The notes: generated by a model from the letters alone, not told the origin. Shown: positions 8,137-16,448, counted from the stretch's first letter. The stretch is 33,092 nt of DNA from Nitrospirota bacterium (GCA_021802325.1 JAKAAM010000006.1:1-33092), one strand, 5' to 3'. Numbers and translations: made by a program.

Positions 8137-8166
8137 AATATACCACAATGCCTCGATAGGATGCAA
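8137..8166 (-). promoter_or_regulatory. Predicted sigma70-type promoter of the rplU operon
   Basis: On the minus strand, TTGCAT (8161-8166) is followed after 18 nt by TATATT (8137-8142). The -10 box is framed by GTGG and CCAC, giving an inverted repeat over the promoter. This would put transcription start about 95 nt before rplU. Confidence 0.55.
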
Positions 8167-8380
8167 AACAATTCGGACAAGAGCGTAAGAGGAGTAGATC
8201 ACATTGAAACAGAGGTCAGTATCGATTGAAACTGATCTTCAACTGTGAGAATATTTTAAAATACATTCCACGAATCATTCAGAAACGCTGAAAATCGGAA
8301 AAGTGATCCCGATGGGATCCTTGGTTTCCGAATGAACAGTCGTTTCCATTTCCAAAAACGCACATTAATAGAGACTAAGA
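8167..8380. promoter_or_regulatory. Fur-side half of the divergent control region, with AT-rich palindrome
   Basis: No gene is seen here. The perfect palindrome TATTTTAAAATA (8252-8263) lies in a longer imperfect inverted repeat (about 8249-8268, GAAT...ATTC ends), a size typical of Fur-family operators. Other inverted repeats are TTGAA/TTCAA (8226-8230, 8238-8242) and GATCCC/GGGATC (8305-8310, 8314-8319). A weak promoter, TTTCCA, 17 nt, TAATAG, may precede the regulator gene. Operator function is unproven. Confidence 0.4.
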
Positions 8381-8887
8381 ATGCCAGACCCCATCGTTCC
8401 AAGAAAGAAAACCACAGGAATCTCTGGCTCGGTCAAAAACAGGCCCGCTGCGGCCGGAGTGGACCTTTCCGAGCATCTTCGCTCTCACGGGATCCACCCG
8501 ACCCAGCAGCGACTAAGAGTCCTGAAAGTTCTTGTGGAGTCGAAGGCTCACTTGAGCGCCGAAGAGATCCACGGATTGGTCCGGGCCCAGACTCCACGAA
8601 TCGGCCTTGCGACCATTTATCGGACTCTTCACGCCCTCAAGGAAAAAGGGCTCGTGGAAGAACATCGGTTCAATGACGAGTTCAGCCGATATGAAGCCAT
8701 GCCGGCCAATCACCATGACCACCTGATCTGCATCGAGTGCGGAAAGGTCGTCGAGTTCGATCAACCCCTTATTGAACAACTCCAGCTCGCCGCAGCCAAG
8801 GAAAACCATTTCTCGATTGTTTTTCATCGACTTGAAATTTACGGCATCTGCGAAAGCTGCGCTGCACTCCACAAGAAAAATCCCTGA
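8381..8887 (+). CDS. Fur-family metalloregulator (Fur or PerR type)
   Basis: The 168-residue protein has an N-terminal extension of about 25 residues, then a winged-helix domain with GIHPTQQRLRVLKVL and the recognition helix region IGLATIYRTLHAL. The metal-binding segment HHDHLICIECGK is at 111-122 and a second CxxC is at C157/C160 in EIYGICESC. The HHDHLIC block resembles Fur, whereas HRLEIYGICESC resembles PerR, so the sensed signal (iron or peroxide) is open. Two CxxC pairs suggest a structural zinc site. The gene is divergent from rplU and converges on the permease gene with only 3 nt between stops. Palindromes upstream could be autoregulatory sites. Confidence 0.88.
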   Translation: MPDPIVPRKKTTGISGSVKNRPAAAGVDLSEHLRSHGIHPTQQRLRVLKVLVESKAHLSAEEIHGLVRAQTPRIGLATIYRTLHALKEKGLVEEHRFNDEFSRYEAMPANHHDHLICIECGKVVEFDQPLIEQLQLAAAKENHFSIVFHRLEIYGICESCAALHKKNP

Positions 8888-8890
8888 CCA

Positions 8891-10861
8891 TCAGGCTGGA
8901 GAGGACTCCTCGCTGGCCGGCAAATTTGGATCGATATGGGGTAAGGATGAGATGATCGGCTCTTCCCCACTCAGTCTCGGGCGAGGCGTGCGAGACAAAC
9001 CGGCCCCCGAATAGATCTGAAAGGTCCAGATCAGAACGGTGTTCGAAGACCGCCGGATCGCTCCAAGAACCGAGGCCGCAAGAGAGCTTCCTGTATCGTT
9101 TATAACCACTGTGTCCGCGCCCAGACGCCTGATCTGCATGTTGAGAACAGGACCGATGGCCCTCCCACGAGCCAAAATTGTATCGACAATAACATCCTCT
9201 TCCAGACCGATCGCCTGGCATAGGTCAAGCGTGTGGCGCGCCTCGGCCTCCTCTTTCGGGAGCGCGGCCGTCAAGGGGAGCGCAAGGGGGATTTCGAGAA
9301 CGGTGATCACGGTCACCTTTGCCCCATCGGCCTTCGCCACCTTGAGGACATCTCGCAACATCTCGGAAGGACGGGTGGGAGAAGTCGCAACAAGGATATG
9401 TCTGTGGGGCTTGGCCTCAGGATACTCCTCCTTGATTTCTGTAATTTTGACCCGCTCCATGACCGGCAGCGATTCTTTCCGGCGAAACCACAAATAATAG
9501 GATATTCCTCCCGCCATCCAGACAGTCCCGAAAATCCGACCGTACTTGTGAAAGAGAAGAACCATGATAAAAACACCGAAGGTCCCCATAAATCCAAAGA
9601 CCGTCGGAATCGGGATCTCCCAGCCGGCGACCCGGATTGCCAGAGGGACTCGAAAGGGCCTCTTGAGATCCGGCTCTTTTTTCCGAAGCTTGATGAGAGC
9701 CAGGTGGGTCATGGAAAATGACAGCATGGCCCCATAGTTGTAAAGGTCGGCAAGAACGTCGAGGTAGGGGAAAAACGCCACAATCAAGGCGGCCAGGGTC
9801 CCAAAGATCCCGATCGAAACCATCGGCGTCTTGTATCGGGTGCTCGTTTTGTGAAAGAGAGGCGAGATCAAAAGGTTGTTCGACATGGAATACGCCAGCC
9901 GGGAAACCCCGATCAGGCCGGCATTGGCCGCCACAGTCAAGATGGTTGCGCCAAGTACCGAGACCCAGGGAGCCATGAAGGCTCCAACATGGGGCATCGC
10001 ATTCGCAATCCCTGCAATCGGGTCATTCACCCAGGTGGTGGACAGGATTTCAGGCTTCATGGCAGAGAGGGCCACGAGAGAGATCCCAGAATAAAGCAGA
10101 ATCGTCGTGCCCATGGTCAGGAACATCGCCCGAGGAACAAGCTTTTCCGCATTTCTTGCCTCACCTGCCATCTGGCTGATCGCCTCTATTCCGGTATAGG
10201 CAACCATAGCGATCGAAATGCCGTAGAGAAAATTGTGCCAGGTGGGAGCCGTTCCGAGGGTAAACTGATGCCAGATAGTGTTGAAGTTGAACAGAAGAAA
10301 AGCTCCCATCGCCATGAGGGAGATCTGTGTGATCACATCGAAACCGGCCAGCATCAGACTGAACCAGGACGACTCCTTGAGCCCGATGATGTTGAGGATG
10401 ACAAGAACCAGGATCAAAAGGCCGGTAAAGGTCACATTGACCTGGGGGTTGGTCTTGAAGATCGGGAAAAAATATCCCAGGTAGGGACCCACAGAAAAAG
10501 CGCTGATCGAGAGGGTCAGAATGTAATCCAGAAGAAGGGCCCATCCGGTAAAAAAGGCCCACCCATCACCGAAAGCGCGCTGGGCAAAGAGGGACGACCC
10601 TCCCCCTTCCGGAATGGCACTCGAAAGCTCGGCATAGCTCAGGACAGTGGCGATGAAGAATAGGCCTGCCGCCCCTATCGCCAGGAAAGAGGCTCCTCCT
10701 GCATAAATCGTGGTGATTCCCAAGGCATAATAAATGGAAGACCCGACATCCCCATAACCCGTCGAGTAAAGTGCGCCAAGACCGACCACCTTCCTGAGGA
10801 CGGTGGTATTGAAGCGGGCTATGCCGGTACGGGTATGATGATAAATTTTGAAAAGGGCCAC
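8891..10861 (-). CDS. APC-superfamily permease with C-terminal USP-like domain
   Basis: The 656-residue protein has about 12 hydrophobic helices in residues 20-470 and an amino acid/polyamine/organocation transporter start (a glycine-rich first helix, then SYAELSSAIPEGGGSSLFAQ). After the last helix, a cytoplasmic part from about 495 to 625 begins HRHILVATSPTRPSEML and folds like a universal stress protein domain, though its ATP loop (NDTGSSLAASVLG) departs from the usual G-x2-G-x9-G pattern. The substrate cannot be told. The GTG at 10861 is supported by GAGGGG 5 nt before it. It lies 44 nt after the lipoprotein gene on the same strand and may be cotranscribed with it. Confidence 0.87.
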   Translation of the reverse strand: MALFKIYHHTRTGIARFNTTVLRKVVGLGALYSTGYGDVGSSIYYALGITTIYAGGASFLAIGAAGLFFIATVLSYAELSSAIPEGGGSSLFAQRAFGDGWAFFTGWALLLDYILTLSISAFSVGPYLGYFFPIFKTNPQVNVTFTGLLILVLVILNIIGLKESSWFSLMLAGFDVITQISLMAMGAFLLFNFNTIWHQFTLGTAPTWHNFLYGISIAMVAYTGIEAISQMAGEARNAEKLVPRAMFLTMGTTILLYSGISLVALSAMKPEILSTTWVNDPIAGIANAMPHVGAFMAPWVSVLGATILTVAANAGLIGVSRLAYSMSNNLLISPLFHKTSTRYKTPMVSIGIFGTLAALIVAFFPYLDVLADLYNYGAMLSFSMTHLALIKLRKKEPDLKRPFRVPLAIRVAGWEIPIPTVFGFMGTFGVFIMVLLFHKYGRIFGTVWMAGGISYYLWFRRKESLPVMERVKITEIKEEYPEAKPHRHILVATSPTRPSEMLRDVLKVAKADGAKVTVITVLEIPLALPLTAALPKEEAEARHTLDLCQAIGLEEDVIVDTILARGRAIGPVLNMQIRRLGADTVVINDTGSSLAASVLGAIRRSSNTVLIWTFQIYSGAGLSRTPRPRLSGEEPIISSLPHIDPNLPASEESSPA

Positions 10862-10905
10862 GGTTTCCCCTCAAGCCAGAACTGTCTGGTCAGGAATCTT
10901 TCTTA

Positions 10906-11976
10906 TTACTTGGGGTTGGCGGGAACAAGGACAACATCATTCGAACCTGAGACACGTACGTGGGTCGACCCGCAGGAGACCCCGAGAAAGTCGGACCCCT
11001 GAAAGGGCCCGAGGGGCGACTCAGTCTTCGATTCCCCGGACGGGCTCCGGGTGATCAGAATGAGAGTTCCCTGCTCTCCGACCGCGGCCACCACGCCTTC
11101 TCCTGTCCGACATACCCCGTACAAATCGTGCAGCGTTCCCGTCTGAATCTGGGAAAAACGTCTTCCTCCGTCGGACGAAGAAAAAAGAAGACCATGGTCC
11201 CCGGCCAGAAGGACCTCATCCTTTTCCCCCCACAGGCTGTTGAAGGAGGGCTTCTGTCTTGTCACCTTCTGCACGGCTATGTCGACGGCGGTGAAACGGT
11301 TTCCACCGTCCTCCGTCCTGAAAAGTCTCTTGTGCCAGCCGGCGACCAATCCGTGGGATTCGTCTGTAAAGGTGATGGCATATAGGTTCTTTTTTGTCGG
11401 GGAGTTCAGGCGTACCCAATGATCTCCCCCATCGACTGTCCTGAGAATGACCCCATTCTCCCCCACAACGTATCCGACGCGGTCTGTCGGAAAGCTGATG
11501 GCATTAAGGAATAGCCGACCCACCCCCGTTTGAACCTGTTCCCATGATCGCCCACCGTCCTTGGACCGGAGAAGAACACCCCGGTCTCCGGCGACCCAAA
11601 GGACACCAGAAGGAGTACGGCTTATCCCGTAAAAATCCACAGGTACAGGAGGAACAGAACGGCTCCACTGTCGGGTCCTGGAAGACAGGCGAAGGAGGGT
11701 TCCCTGATATCCGATCACAACGAGATTTCGCGAATCCTTCGTAATTCCCGAAAGGACTCCGATGAAGTCAGAGTTCTTCTTGCTGGATGGAGAAACAGGA
11801 GGTGATGGCGGGCGAAGGAGCGAAAAAGGCGTCCCCCCCGGAAGAGAAACGGCAGGAAGTGTCACAGTCTGCGGCTTCTGGCAAGCCGATAAGAAAAGGG
11901 AAGCCGCGGCTAACAGGATGAGCCCCCTGCCTTGGTTCAATCCTTGAGCCATGAATCGATTCATTTTTTCAATCAT
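10906..11976 (-). CDS. Lipoprotein with YCF48-like beta-propeller repeats
   Basis: The 356-residue protein has a hydrophobic signal segment ending in LSAC, a lipobox that would be cut before Cys32 and lipidated. After a Pro/Ser-rich linker come at least four repeats of the S/T-x-DGG-x-x-W/F kind (for example SKDGGRSW and TVDGGDHW), spaced as in BNR/YCF48 propellers. Ycf48 assists photosystem II assembly in phototrophs, but related proteins are widespread in non-phototrophs with unknown roles, and no such role is implied here. ATG codons at 11976, 11964 and 11952 are all possible starts; none has a strong ribosome binding site. Confidence 0.75.
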   Translation of the reverse strand: MIEKMNRFMAQGLNQGRGLILLAAASLFLSACQKPQTVTLPAVSLPGGTPFSLLRPPSPPVSPSSKKNSDFIGVLSGITKDSRNLVVIGYQGTLLRLSSRTRQWSRSVPPVPVDFYGISRTPSGVLWVAGDRGVLLRSKDGGRSWEQVQTGVGRLFLNAISFPTDRVGYVVGENGVILRTVDGGDHWVRLNSPTKKNLYAITFTDESHGLVAGWHKRLFRTEDGGNRFTAVDIAVQKVTRQKPSFNSLWGEKDEVLLAGDHGLLFSSSDGGRRFSQIQTGTLHDLYGVCRTGEGVVAAVGEQGTLILITRSPSGESKTESPLGPFQGSDFLGVSCGSTHVRVSGSNDVVLVPANPK

Positions 11977-11993
11977 GAGGTCAGGATAACTGA

Positions 11994-12024
11994 TCCCGCC
12001 CCTCTCCGCAAGCGAGATGCGGGA
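11994..12024. repeat. Inverted repeat between barrel gene and lipoprotein gene
   Basis: TCCCGC (11994-11999) and GCGGGA (12019-12024) can pair, with a further TCTC/GAGA pairing inside. No T-run follows on either strand, so it is a stable hairpin rather than a clear terminator. It could protect the 3' end of the barrel gene mRNA. Confidence 0.4.
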
Positions 12025-12035
12025 AGGGACGGGGC

Positions 12036-12935
12036 TCAGTGAATATCCTGCTCCTCTTCATAGCGTTTCCCTTCCTTCTCTTCAAAGTCGAAAGGCTTGA
12101 AGTGGTATTCGAAGATGGTTTTGATCGCGAAAGGGGCGCTAACGGGCGTCAGACCGGTTCCCACCCCGATATTCCAGTCGACATGCTCCCCAATGGCGAA
12201 GTTCCAGCTTTGAAAGATGAACTGTTGCTGCATTTCTTGATAAAGGGAAGCGGGCCCCCCCAGCGGCCCCATGTTACTGATCACCCCGTCATCCCCAAAG
12301 ACTTCGATTCCCGCATTGACATTCTCCGCTAGGAGATAATAGACACCCGCAGAATATGCGAACTCGGGGGGAATTCCTGGCTCCGAACCGTCTGTCGCGA
12401 AAAAGAAGGAGGGGTTGACGTCAACGATGAAGCGTCCGATCTTTTTCTCCGCGATCAGGATAATATTAAGGAATGATTGCATCCCGGTTCCCCCGCCCGG
12501 AGCCCAGTATTCGATCTGGACCGCGGGATCGATGAAATCGGGAATCCTCGGGAAACGAAGGCGGGTGGTGATGGCACGGGTCTGGAGATAGGAATAGGTC
12601 TGCCCCGCACCGGCGGCAAAATCGATATAGGCTCCGAGGGTCCACCAGTCGGTGACACCGAACTCCAGGACATATGTGGAAAAAAGCATATTGGCATTTC
12701 GGAGATTGTTTCCGTAAATCGATTCTGACTGTTTGTCAGGCAGCAACAAGGTCTGCCAGGTGCCGATACTCACCTCCCCTTGCTCGGGCGTTTCATAGGG
12801 ATAGATGATAAAGTCCCTGAAGGGATCGGCATGTGCCGAATGGGGAAGAAGAATCGCCAGAAACAAGAAAAAAGCAAGGGCCATGAGCGGCAGGCCCTGG
12901 AAGGGGTGGAAGTTTCCGGAGCGTAAAGGTCTCAA
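12036..12935 (-). CDS. Exported, probable outer-membrane beta-barrel protein of unknown function
   Basis: A signal peptide (hydrophobic run ALAFFLFLAILL, cut after AHA) precedes about 260 residues rich in alternating aromatic and small residues in strands such as TWQTLLLP, WWTLGAYIDFAAG and WNFAIGEHVDWNIGVGTGL. This pattern resembles transporter-like outer membrane barrels, but I do not recognise a named family. The C-terminus is acidic (FDFEEKEGKRYEEEQDIH) and lacks a terminal aromatic residue. I chose the TTG at 12935 because AAAGGA lies 5 nt before it. A GTG at 12968 and an ATG at 12884 are alternatives, the latter giving a shorter signal peptide. A near-consensus promoter lies at 13155-13183. 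Confidence 0.65.
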   Translation of the reverse strand: MRPLRSGNFHPFQGLPLMALAFFLFLAILLPHSAHADPFRDFIIYPYETPEQGEVSIGTWQTLLLPDKQSESIYGNNLRNANMLFSTYVLEFGVTDWWTLGAYIDFAAGAGQTYSYLQTRAITTRLRFPRIPDFIDPAVQIEYWAPGGGTGMQSFLNIILIAEKKIGRFIVDVNPSFFFATDGSEPGIPPEFAYSAGVYYLLAENVNAGIEVFGDDGVISNMGPLGGPASLYQEMQQQFIFQSWNFAIGEHVDWNIGVGTGLTPVSAPFAIKTIFEYHFKPFDFEEKEGKRYEEEQDIH

Positions 12936-13148
12936 GTCGGTCCTTTCTCGCGTTCGCGCAGGAATCACTCCTGAATACGGGTCAAACCTTAGCCCGGATC
13001 AGACTGCAGAAAAAGTCGCTCGCCAAGAGTCCGGTCATCCTCGGAGAGGACCCGGCAGCAGACAAGGGCCGTTTAAATGGGCGCCTGTCCTTTGTCCGAA
13101 GCGAAAACCGGCCCATCCTGAAAGATATGGAAGATTTCATGGGAAACG
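12936..13148 (-). other. Long untranslated leader of the barrel gene
   Basis: Between the predicted transcription start (about 13148) and the chosen start codon lie about 210 nt without a convincing gene. I recognise no known riboswitch consensus. The rest of the 409-bp gap to thrS holds only the two divergent promoters. Confidence 0.4.
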
Positions 13149-13154
13149 GAGATA

Positions 13155-13183
13155 TTTATAGAATCTTCCAAGGCAAATGTAAA
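13155..13183 (-). promoter_or_regulatory. Near-consensus sigma70 promoter for the barrel gene
   Basis: On the minus strand, TTTACA (13178-13183), a 17-nt spacer and TATAAA (13155-13160) match the consensus at 5 of 6 positions in each box. It is the strongest promoter match seen for a minus-strand gene in this window. Confidence 0.65.
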
Positions 13184-13253
13184 GTCTTTTTGAAAAATTA
13201 TTCCAGAACCCCTCACCCTCAATCTCAAAAACTGGAGGGGAAGTTGCTGACCA

Positions 13254-13281
13254 TTGTCTTGCAGACCCCATCTCCTATAAT
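13254..13281 (+). promoter_or_regulatory. Promoter of the thrS-infC-rpmI-rplT operon
   Basis: TTGTCT (13254-13259), a 16-nt spacer and a perfect TATAAT (13276-13281) predict a start near 13288. This leaves a leader of about 57 nt before thrS, too short for a T-box. Confidence 0.65.
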
Positions 13282-13344
13282 ATGGAAACAATCTTCTGTT
13301 TTGTCATAAACGGATTCTTCCCAGACAACTTTTGAAAGGACAAG

Positions 13345-15108
13345 TTGAATCAGACGACCCATGAGCCGGACATCTCTTTAAAGGCCCTCCGGCATAGTGC
13401 CGCCCATGTTCTGGCCCAGGCGGTGAAACGCCTTTTCCCTTCGGCCCAGGTGGGGATCGGACCCGCAACTGAGGAAGGCTTTTACTACGATTTTCACTTT
13501 GAGCGTCCCTTTTCTCCCGAGGATCTCCAGAAGATCGAAGCTGAAATGAAGGCCATCATTGCCGAACGGTCTCCCATTGTCCGCCGGGCCCTTTCCCGGA
13601 ATGAAGCCGGAGACTTTTTTTCCGAAAAAGGTGAGACCTTCAAGCTGGAAATCCTTCACGGGATTCCGGAAGAGTCCGAGATCACGGTCTATGAACAGGG
13701 AGACTTCACCGATCTTTGCCGGGGACCTCACATATCGGACACCGGGAAGATTGGGGCCGTCAAGCTTCTCTCCTCTTCAGGCGCCTACTGGAAGGGAACC
13801 GAAGGTAACCCTTCCCTTCAGCGAATTTACGGAACCGCGTTCCCGACCCAGAAAGAGCTCGACGACTACCTCGAACGTCTCGAGGAAATCCGTCAGCGAG
13901 ACCACCGAAAACTGGGAAAAGAACTGGGATTCTTCCGGACTCTTGATGAAAATGGCGCGGGGATGGTTCTCTGGCTTCCCCGCGGTGCCCGCATTCGCCG
14001 TGTGATCGAGGATATCTGGAAACTTCGCCACGATCGCCACGGATACCAATATGTTTACACCCCTCACATTGCCCGCCTCGATCTCTGGAAAAAATCTGGC
14101 CACTGGGACTTCTATCGGGACAGCATGTTTTCTCCCATGGAAATCGAAGGCGCCGAATTTGAACTCAAGCCGATGAACTGTCCTTTTCATATTCTGATCT
14201 TCAAGGAATCCATTCAGAGCTACCGAGACCTGCCGGTGCGCTTTGCTGAACTGGGAACCGTCTATCGGTACGAGCGCTCGGGAACCCTTCATGGTCTCCT
14301 CCGGGTCCGCGGGTTCACCCAGGATGACGCCCATATCTTCTGCCGTCCAGAGGACATAGCCACCGAAATCGGTAAAGTTCTGAAACTCGTGGACGAGATG
14401 CTCATTCCCTTCGGCTTTACGAATCGGTCGGTCTATCTGTCAACCCGCCCAGAAGGTTCCGTCGGCTCAGACGAGAACTGGGAGGTCGCCACCCGTGCCC
14501 TCGAAGAGGCTCTCCGGACCTCCGGAATTCCTTACGAGATCGATCCGGGAGAAGGCGTCTTCTACGGCCCCAAGATCGACATGAAGTTCCATGACGTTCT
14601 CGGACGGACATGGCAACTTTCGACAATTCAGGTCGATTTCAACCTTCCGGAAAAATTCGACCTGACCTATCGTGACATCTCCGGAAAGGATGTCCGTCCT
14701 ATTATGATTCACAGGGCCCTTCTGGGATCAGTCGAACGCTTTTTTGGAATTCTGGTGGAGCATTTCAAGGGGGCTTTTCCTCTTTGGCTCGCACCCGAAC
14801 AGGTGACAATCCTCACCATTGCCGACCGTCACATTCCCTACGCGGAAAAGATTGCCCGCTCACTTGAATCTTCCGGACTTCGGGTGGCGACGGATTTCAG
14901 AAATGAAAAAATCGGCCTCAAGATCCGGGAAGCCCAACTTCTCAAGGTTCCCCAGATGTGGATCATCGGTGACCGTGAGATGGAGGAAGGAACGGTTTCG
15001 CTCAGACATCGTGACGGAAGTCCGGGAGGAGCTCTTCCATGGGAATCCGCAAAATTGGCCGTAGAGCAGGAAAACCGTTCCGGACTGGCCCTTGATGGAC
15101 AAAATTGA
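13345..15108 (+). CDS. thrS: Threonyl-tRNA synthetase lacking the N-terminal TGS domain
   Basis: The 587-residue enzyme charges tRNA-Thr. It opens almost directly with the editing domain: HSAAH at 17-21 and C125/H129 in DLCRGPHI match E. coli H73/H77 and C182/H186 with an offset of about 56, so the N-terminal TGS domain is absent. The class II catalytic core has the zinc ligands C279 (MNCP) and H330 (DDAH), the motif 2 region YRYERSGTLHGLLRVRGF, and motif 3 near LLGSVERFFGILVEH. The anticodon-binding domain follows. The TTG at 13345 has AAAGGA 4 nt before it, and the nearest ATG at 13360 is out of frame. It heads the thrS-infC-rpmI-rplT operon. Confidence 0.95.
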   Translation: MNQTTHEPDISLKALRHSAAHVLAQAVKRLFPSAQVGIGPATEEGFYYDFHFERPFSPEDLQKIEAEMKAIIAERSPIVRRALSRNEAGDFFSEKGETFKLEILHGIPEESEITVYEQGDFTDLCRGPHISDTGKIGAVKLLSSSGAYWKGTEGNPSLQRIYGTAFPTQKELDDYLERLEEIRQRDHRKLGKELGFFRTLDENGAGMVLWLPRGARIRRVIEDIWKLRHDRHGYQYVYTPHIARLDLWKKSGHWDFYRDSMFSPMEIEGAEFELKPMNCPFHILIFKESIQSYRDLPVRFAELGTVYRYERSGTLHGLLRVRGFTQDDAHIFCRPEDIATEIGKVLKLVDEMLIPFGFTNRSVYLSTRPEGSVGSDENWEVATRALEEALRTSGIPYEIDPGEGVFYGPKIDMKFHDVLGRTWQLSTIQVDFNLPEKFDLTYRDISGKDVRPIMIHRALLGSVERFFGILVEHFKGAFPLWLAPEQVTILTIADRHIPYAEKIARSLESSGLRVATDFRNEKIGLKIREAQLLKVPQMWIIGDREMEEGTVSLRHRDGSPGGALPWESAKLAVEQENRSGLALDGQN

Positions 15109-15117
15109 GGCACCAAA

Positions 15118-15150
15118 ATGACAACCATTACGAAGGGGGTTCCTGATTAA
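15118..15150 (+). CDS. Ten-codon leader ORF overlapping the infC start
   Basis: ATG at 15118 encodes MTTITKGVPD and ends with TAA at 15148-15150, sharing one base with the ATT start of infC (15146-15148). A GAGG lies 7 nt before the ATG and overlaps the end of thrS. The infC ribosome binding site (AAGGGGG) lies inside it. It may couple infC translation to the thrS message; nothing shows that the peptide itself matters. Confidence 0.45.
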   Translation: MTTITKGVPD

Positions 15151-15718
15151 TTCCAAAACACGCATCAACTATGAGATCAAAACCAAGGAAGTTCGTCTTA
15201 TCGGCGCCGATGGGGAACAGCTTGGCATCGTTCCCACAATCGTTGCGATCAAGAAAGCTGAAGAAGCGGGCTTTGACCTTGTCGAGGTTTCTCCCAATGC
15301 CAAACCTCCCGTCTGCAAGCTCATGGATTATGGAAAGTTCCAGTACGAGCAGAGCAAGAAGGTCCACTCCATGAAACAGCACCAGAGAACCGGGCAGGTC
15401 AAGGAGCTCAAGTTCCGTCCCCATATCAATGACCACGATCTCGGAATCAAGATTCATTACGTGGAGCGTTTCCTTGAAGAAGGCAACAAGGCAAAGGTCG
15501 CTCTGGTCTTCCGGGGAAGGGAGATGATCCGGTCTGAAATCGGAACGGAACTGATGCAGAAGATGATCACGGCTCTGGGACCCAAGGCCATCGTCGAATC
15601 ACCCCCGAAATTCGAAGGCACCAGCATGACCATGGTCCTGGCCCCTGCCGTACCCCCCAAAAGTGCTTCAAAGGACTCCAAAGGAACGGATGACGACGCA
15701 TCCTCCCCTAAGGATTGA
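15146..15718 (+). CDS. infC: Translation initiation factor IF-3 (ATT start)
   Basis: IF-3 keeps the 30S subunit free and checks start codons. The frame INSKTRINYEIKTKEVRLIG, GEQLGIVPT, VSPNAKPPVCKLMDYGKF and VKELKFRPHINDHD is standard IF-3, followed by the C-terminal domain ending MVLAP. A Ser/Lys/Asp-rich tail then follows. No ATG, GTG or TTG precedes the conserved N-terminus; an in-frame stop lies at 15119-15121. The only fitting starts are ATT at 15146, with AAGGGGG 6 nt before it, or the adjacent CTG. An ATT (AUU) start is the known autoregulatory feature of infC, because IF-3 rejects non-canonical starts including its own. The protein is about 190 residues long. The first internal ATG (15323) would remove much of the N-domain. 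Confidence 0.95.
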   Translation: MNSKTRINYEIKTKEVRLIGADGEQLGIVPTIVAIKKAEEAGFDLVEVSPNAKPPVCKLMDYGKFQYEQSKKVHSMKQHQRTGQVKELKFRPHINDHDLGIKIHYVERFLEEGNKAKVALVFRGREMIRSEIGTELMQKMITALGPKAIVESPPKFEGTSMTMVLAPAVPPKSASKDSKGTDDDASSPKD

Positions 15719-15744
15719 TCCCTTCGATCATATGTGCTAGCATT

Positions 15745-15774
15745 TTGAAATTGTGATTTTTTCAGGTCTAATAT
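15745..15774 (+). promoter_or_regulatory. Possible internal promoter before rpmI
   Basis: TTGAAA (15745-15750), an 18-nt spacer and TAATAT (15769-15774) lie in the 76-bp infC-rpmI gap. This could give extra L35/L20 transcription. The match is moderate. Confidence 0.35.
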
Positions 15775-15794
15775 TCGAGGAAAGGACGTGCAAC

Positions 15795-15995
15795 GTGGCA
15801 ACAGGACGTGTTCTCAAAACAAAACGTGCCGCAAAAAAAAGATTTTCCCTGACTGGAACGGGCAAGGTCAAGTTTCATCAGTCCGGAAAACGTCACCTCA
15901 TGACGGGGAAGTCCTCGAAAAGGACACGATCCCTCTCGACAGGCATCCTTGAAAAAGGCCAAGCCAAAAAGGTGCTCGTAAACCTGAATATCTGA
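15795..15995 (+). CDS. rpmI: 50S ribosomal protein L35
   Basis: The 66-residue basic protein carries LKTKRAAKKRFSLTGTGKVK and the KRHLMTGKSSKRTR segment typical of L35. The GTG at 15795 gives the family's normal length and follows AAAGGA by 8 nt. An in-frame ATG at 15753 would add 14 residues without family support. It sits between infC and rplT in the standard order. Confidence 0.95.
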   Translation: MATGRVLKTKRAAKKRFSLTGTGKVKFHQSGKRHLMTGKSSKRTRSLSTGILEKGQAKKVLVNLNI

Positions 15996-16069
15996 CCTGA
16001 AGGCCTCCGTACGGACGAAATTCCGATTACGGGGGTCATTGTCATTTTGTCCCTTCAAGGAGGAAATCG

Positions 16070-16420
16070 ATGCCACGCGTAAAAGGCGGTCCGCAGACTC
16101 GGGCCCGTCGAAAAAAAATTCTCGATATGGCCAAGGGATACTGGGGAGGGCGTTCCCGTCTCTACCGGTCGGCCCGACATACTGTTGAAAAAGGCTTGAC
16201 ATACGCCTATCGTGATCGCAAAGCCAAGAAAAGGGAATTCAGAAGGCTGTGGATTCAGCGAATCAATTCGGCGTGCCGTCCCCAGGGACTGACCTACAGC
16301 CGCCTGATCGCCGGTCTCAAGAAAATGGGCATTGGACTTGATCGCAAGATCCTGGCTGATTTGGCCTTGAACCAGCCCGATGCTTTCACTGATCTTCTGA
16401 ACAAGGTCAAGGCCGGATAG
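16070..16420 (+). CDS. rplT: 50S ribosomal protein L20
   Basis: The 116-residue protein starts MPRVKGG and has the long basic N-terminal tail, then [17 protein letters not shown] and [14 protein letters not shown] residues (here [11 protein letters not shown]), all standard L20. A strong AGGAGG lies just before the ATG. L20 is an assembly protein and in many bacteria represses this operon. It is the last gene before a clear terminator; the pheS-pheT pair that follows in many bacteria is not here. Confidence 0.97.
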   Translation: MPRVKGGPQTRARRKKILDMAKGYWGGRSRLYRSARHTVEKGLTYAYRDRKAKKREFRRLWIQRINSACRPQGLTYSRLIAGLKKMGIGLDRKILADLALNQPDAFTDLLNKVKAG

Positions 16421-16448
16421 CTCTCCGGTCTCTTTCCAAAACAAAAAT

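Noticed and set aside
13282..13344. T-box leader before thrS
   Set aside because: The leader is about 57 nt from the predicted start and has no T-box sequence.
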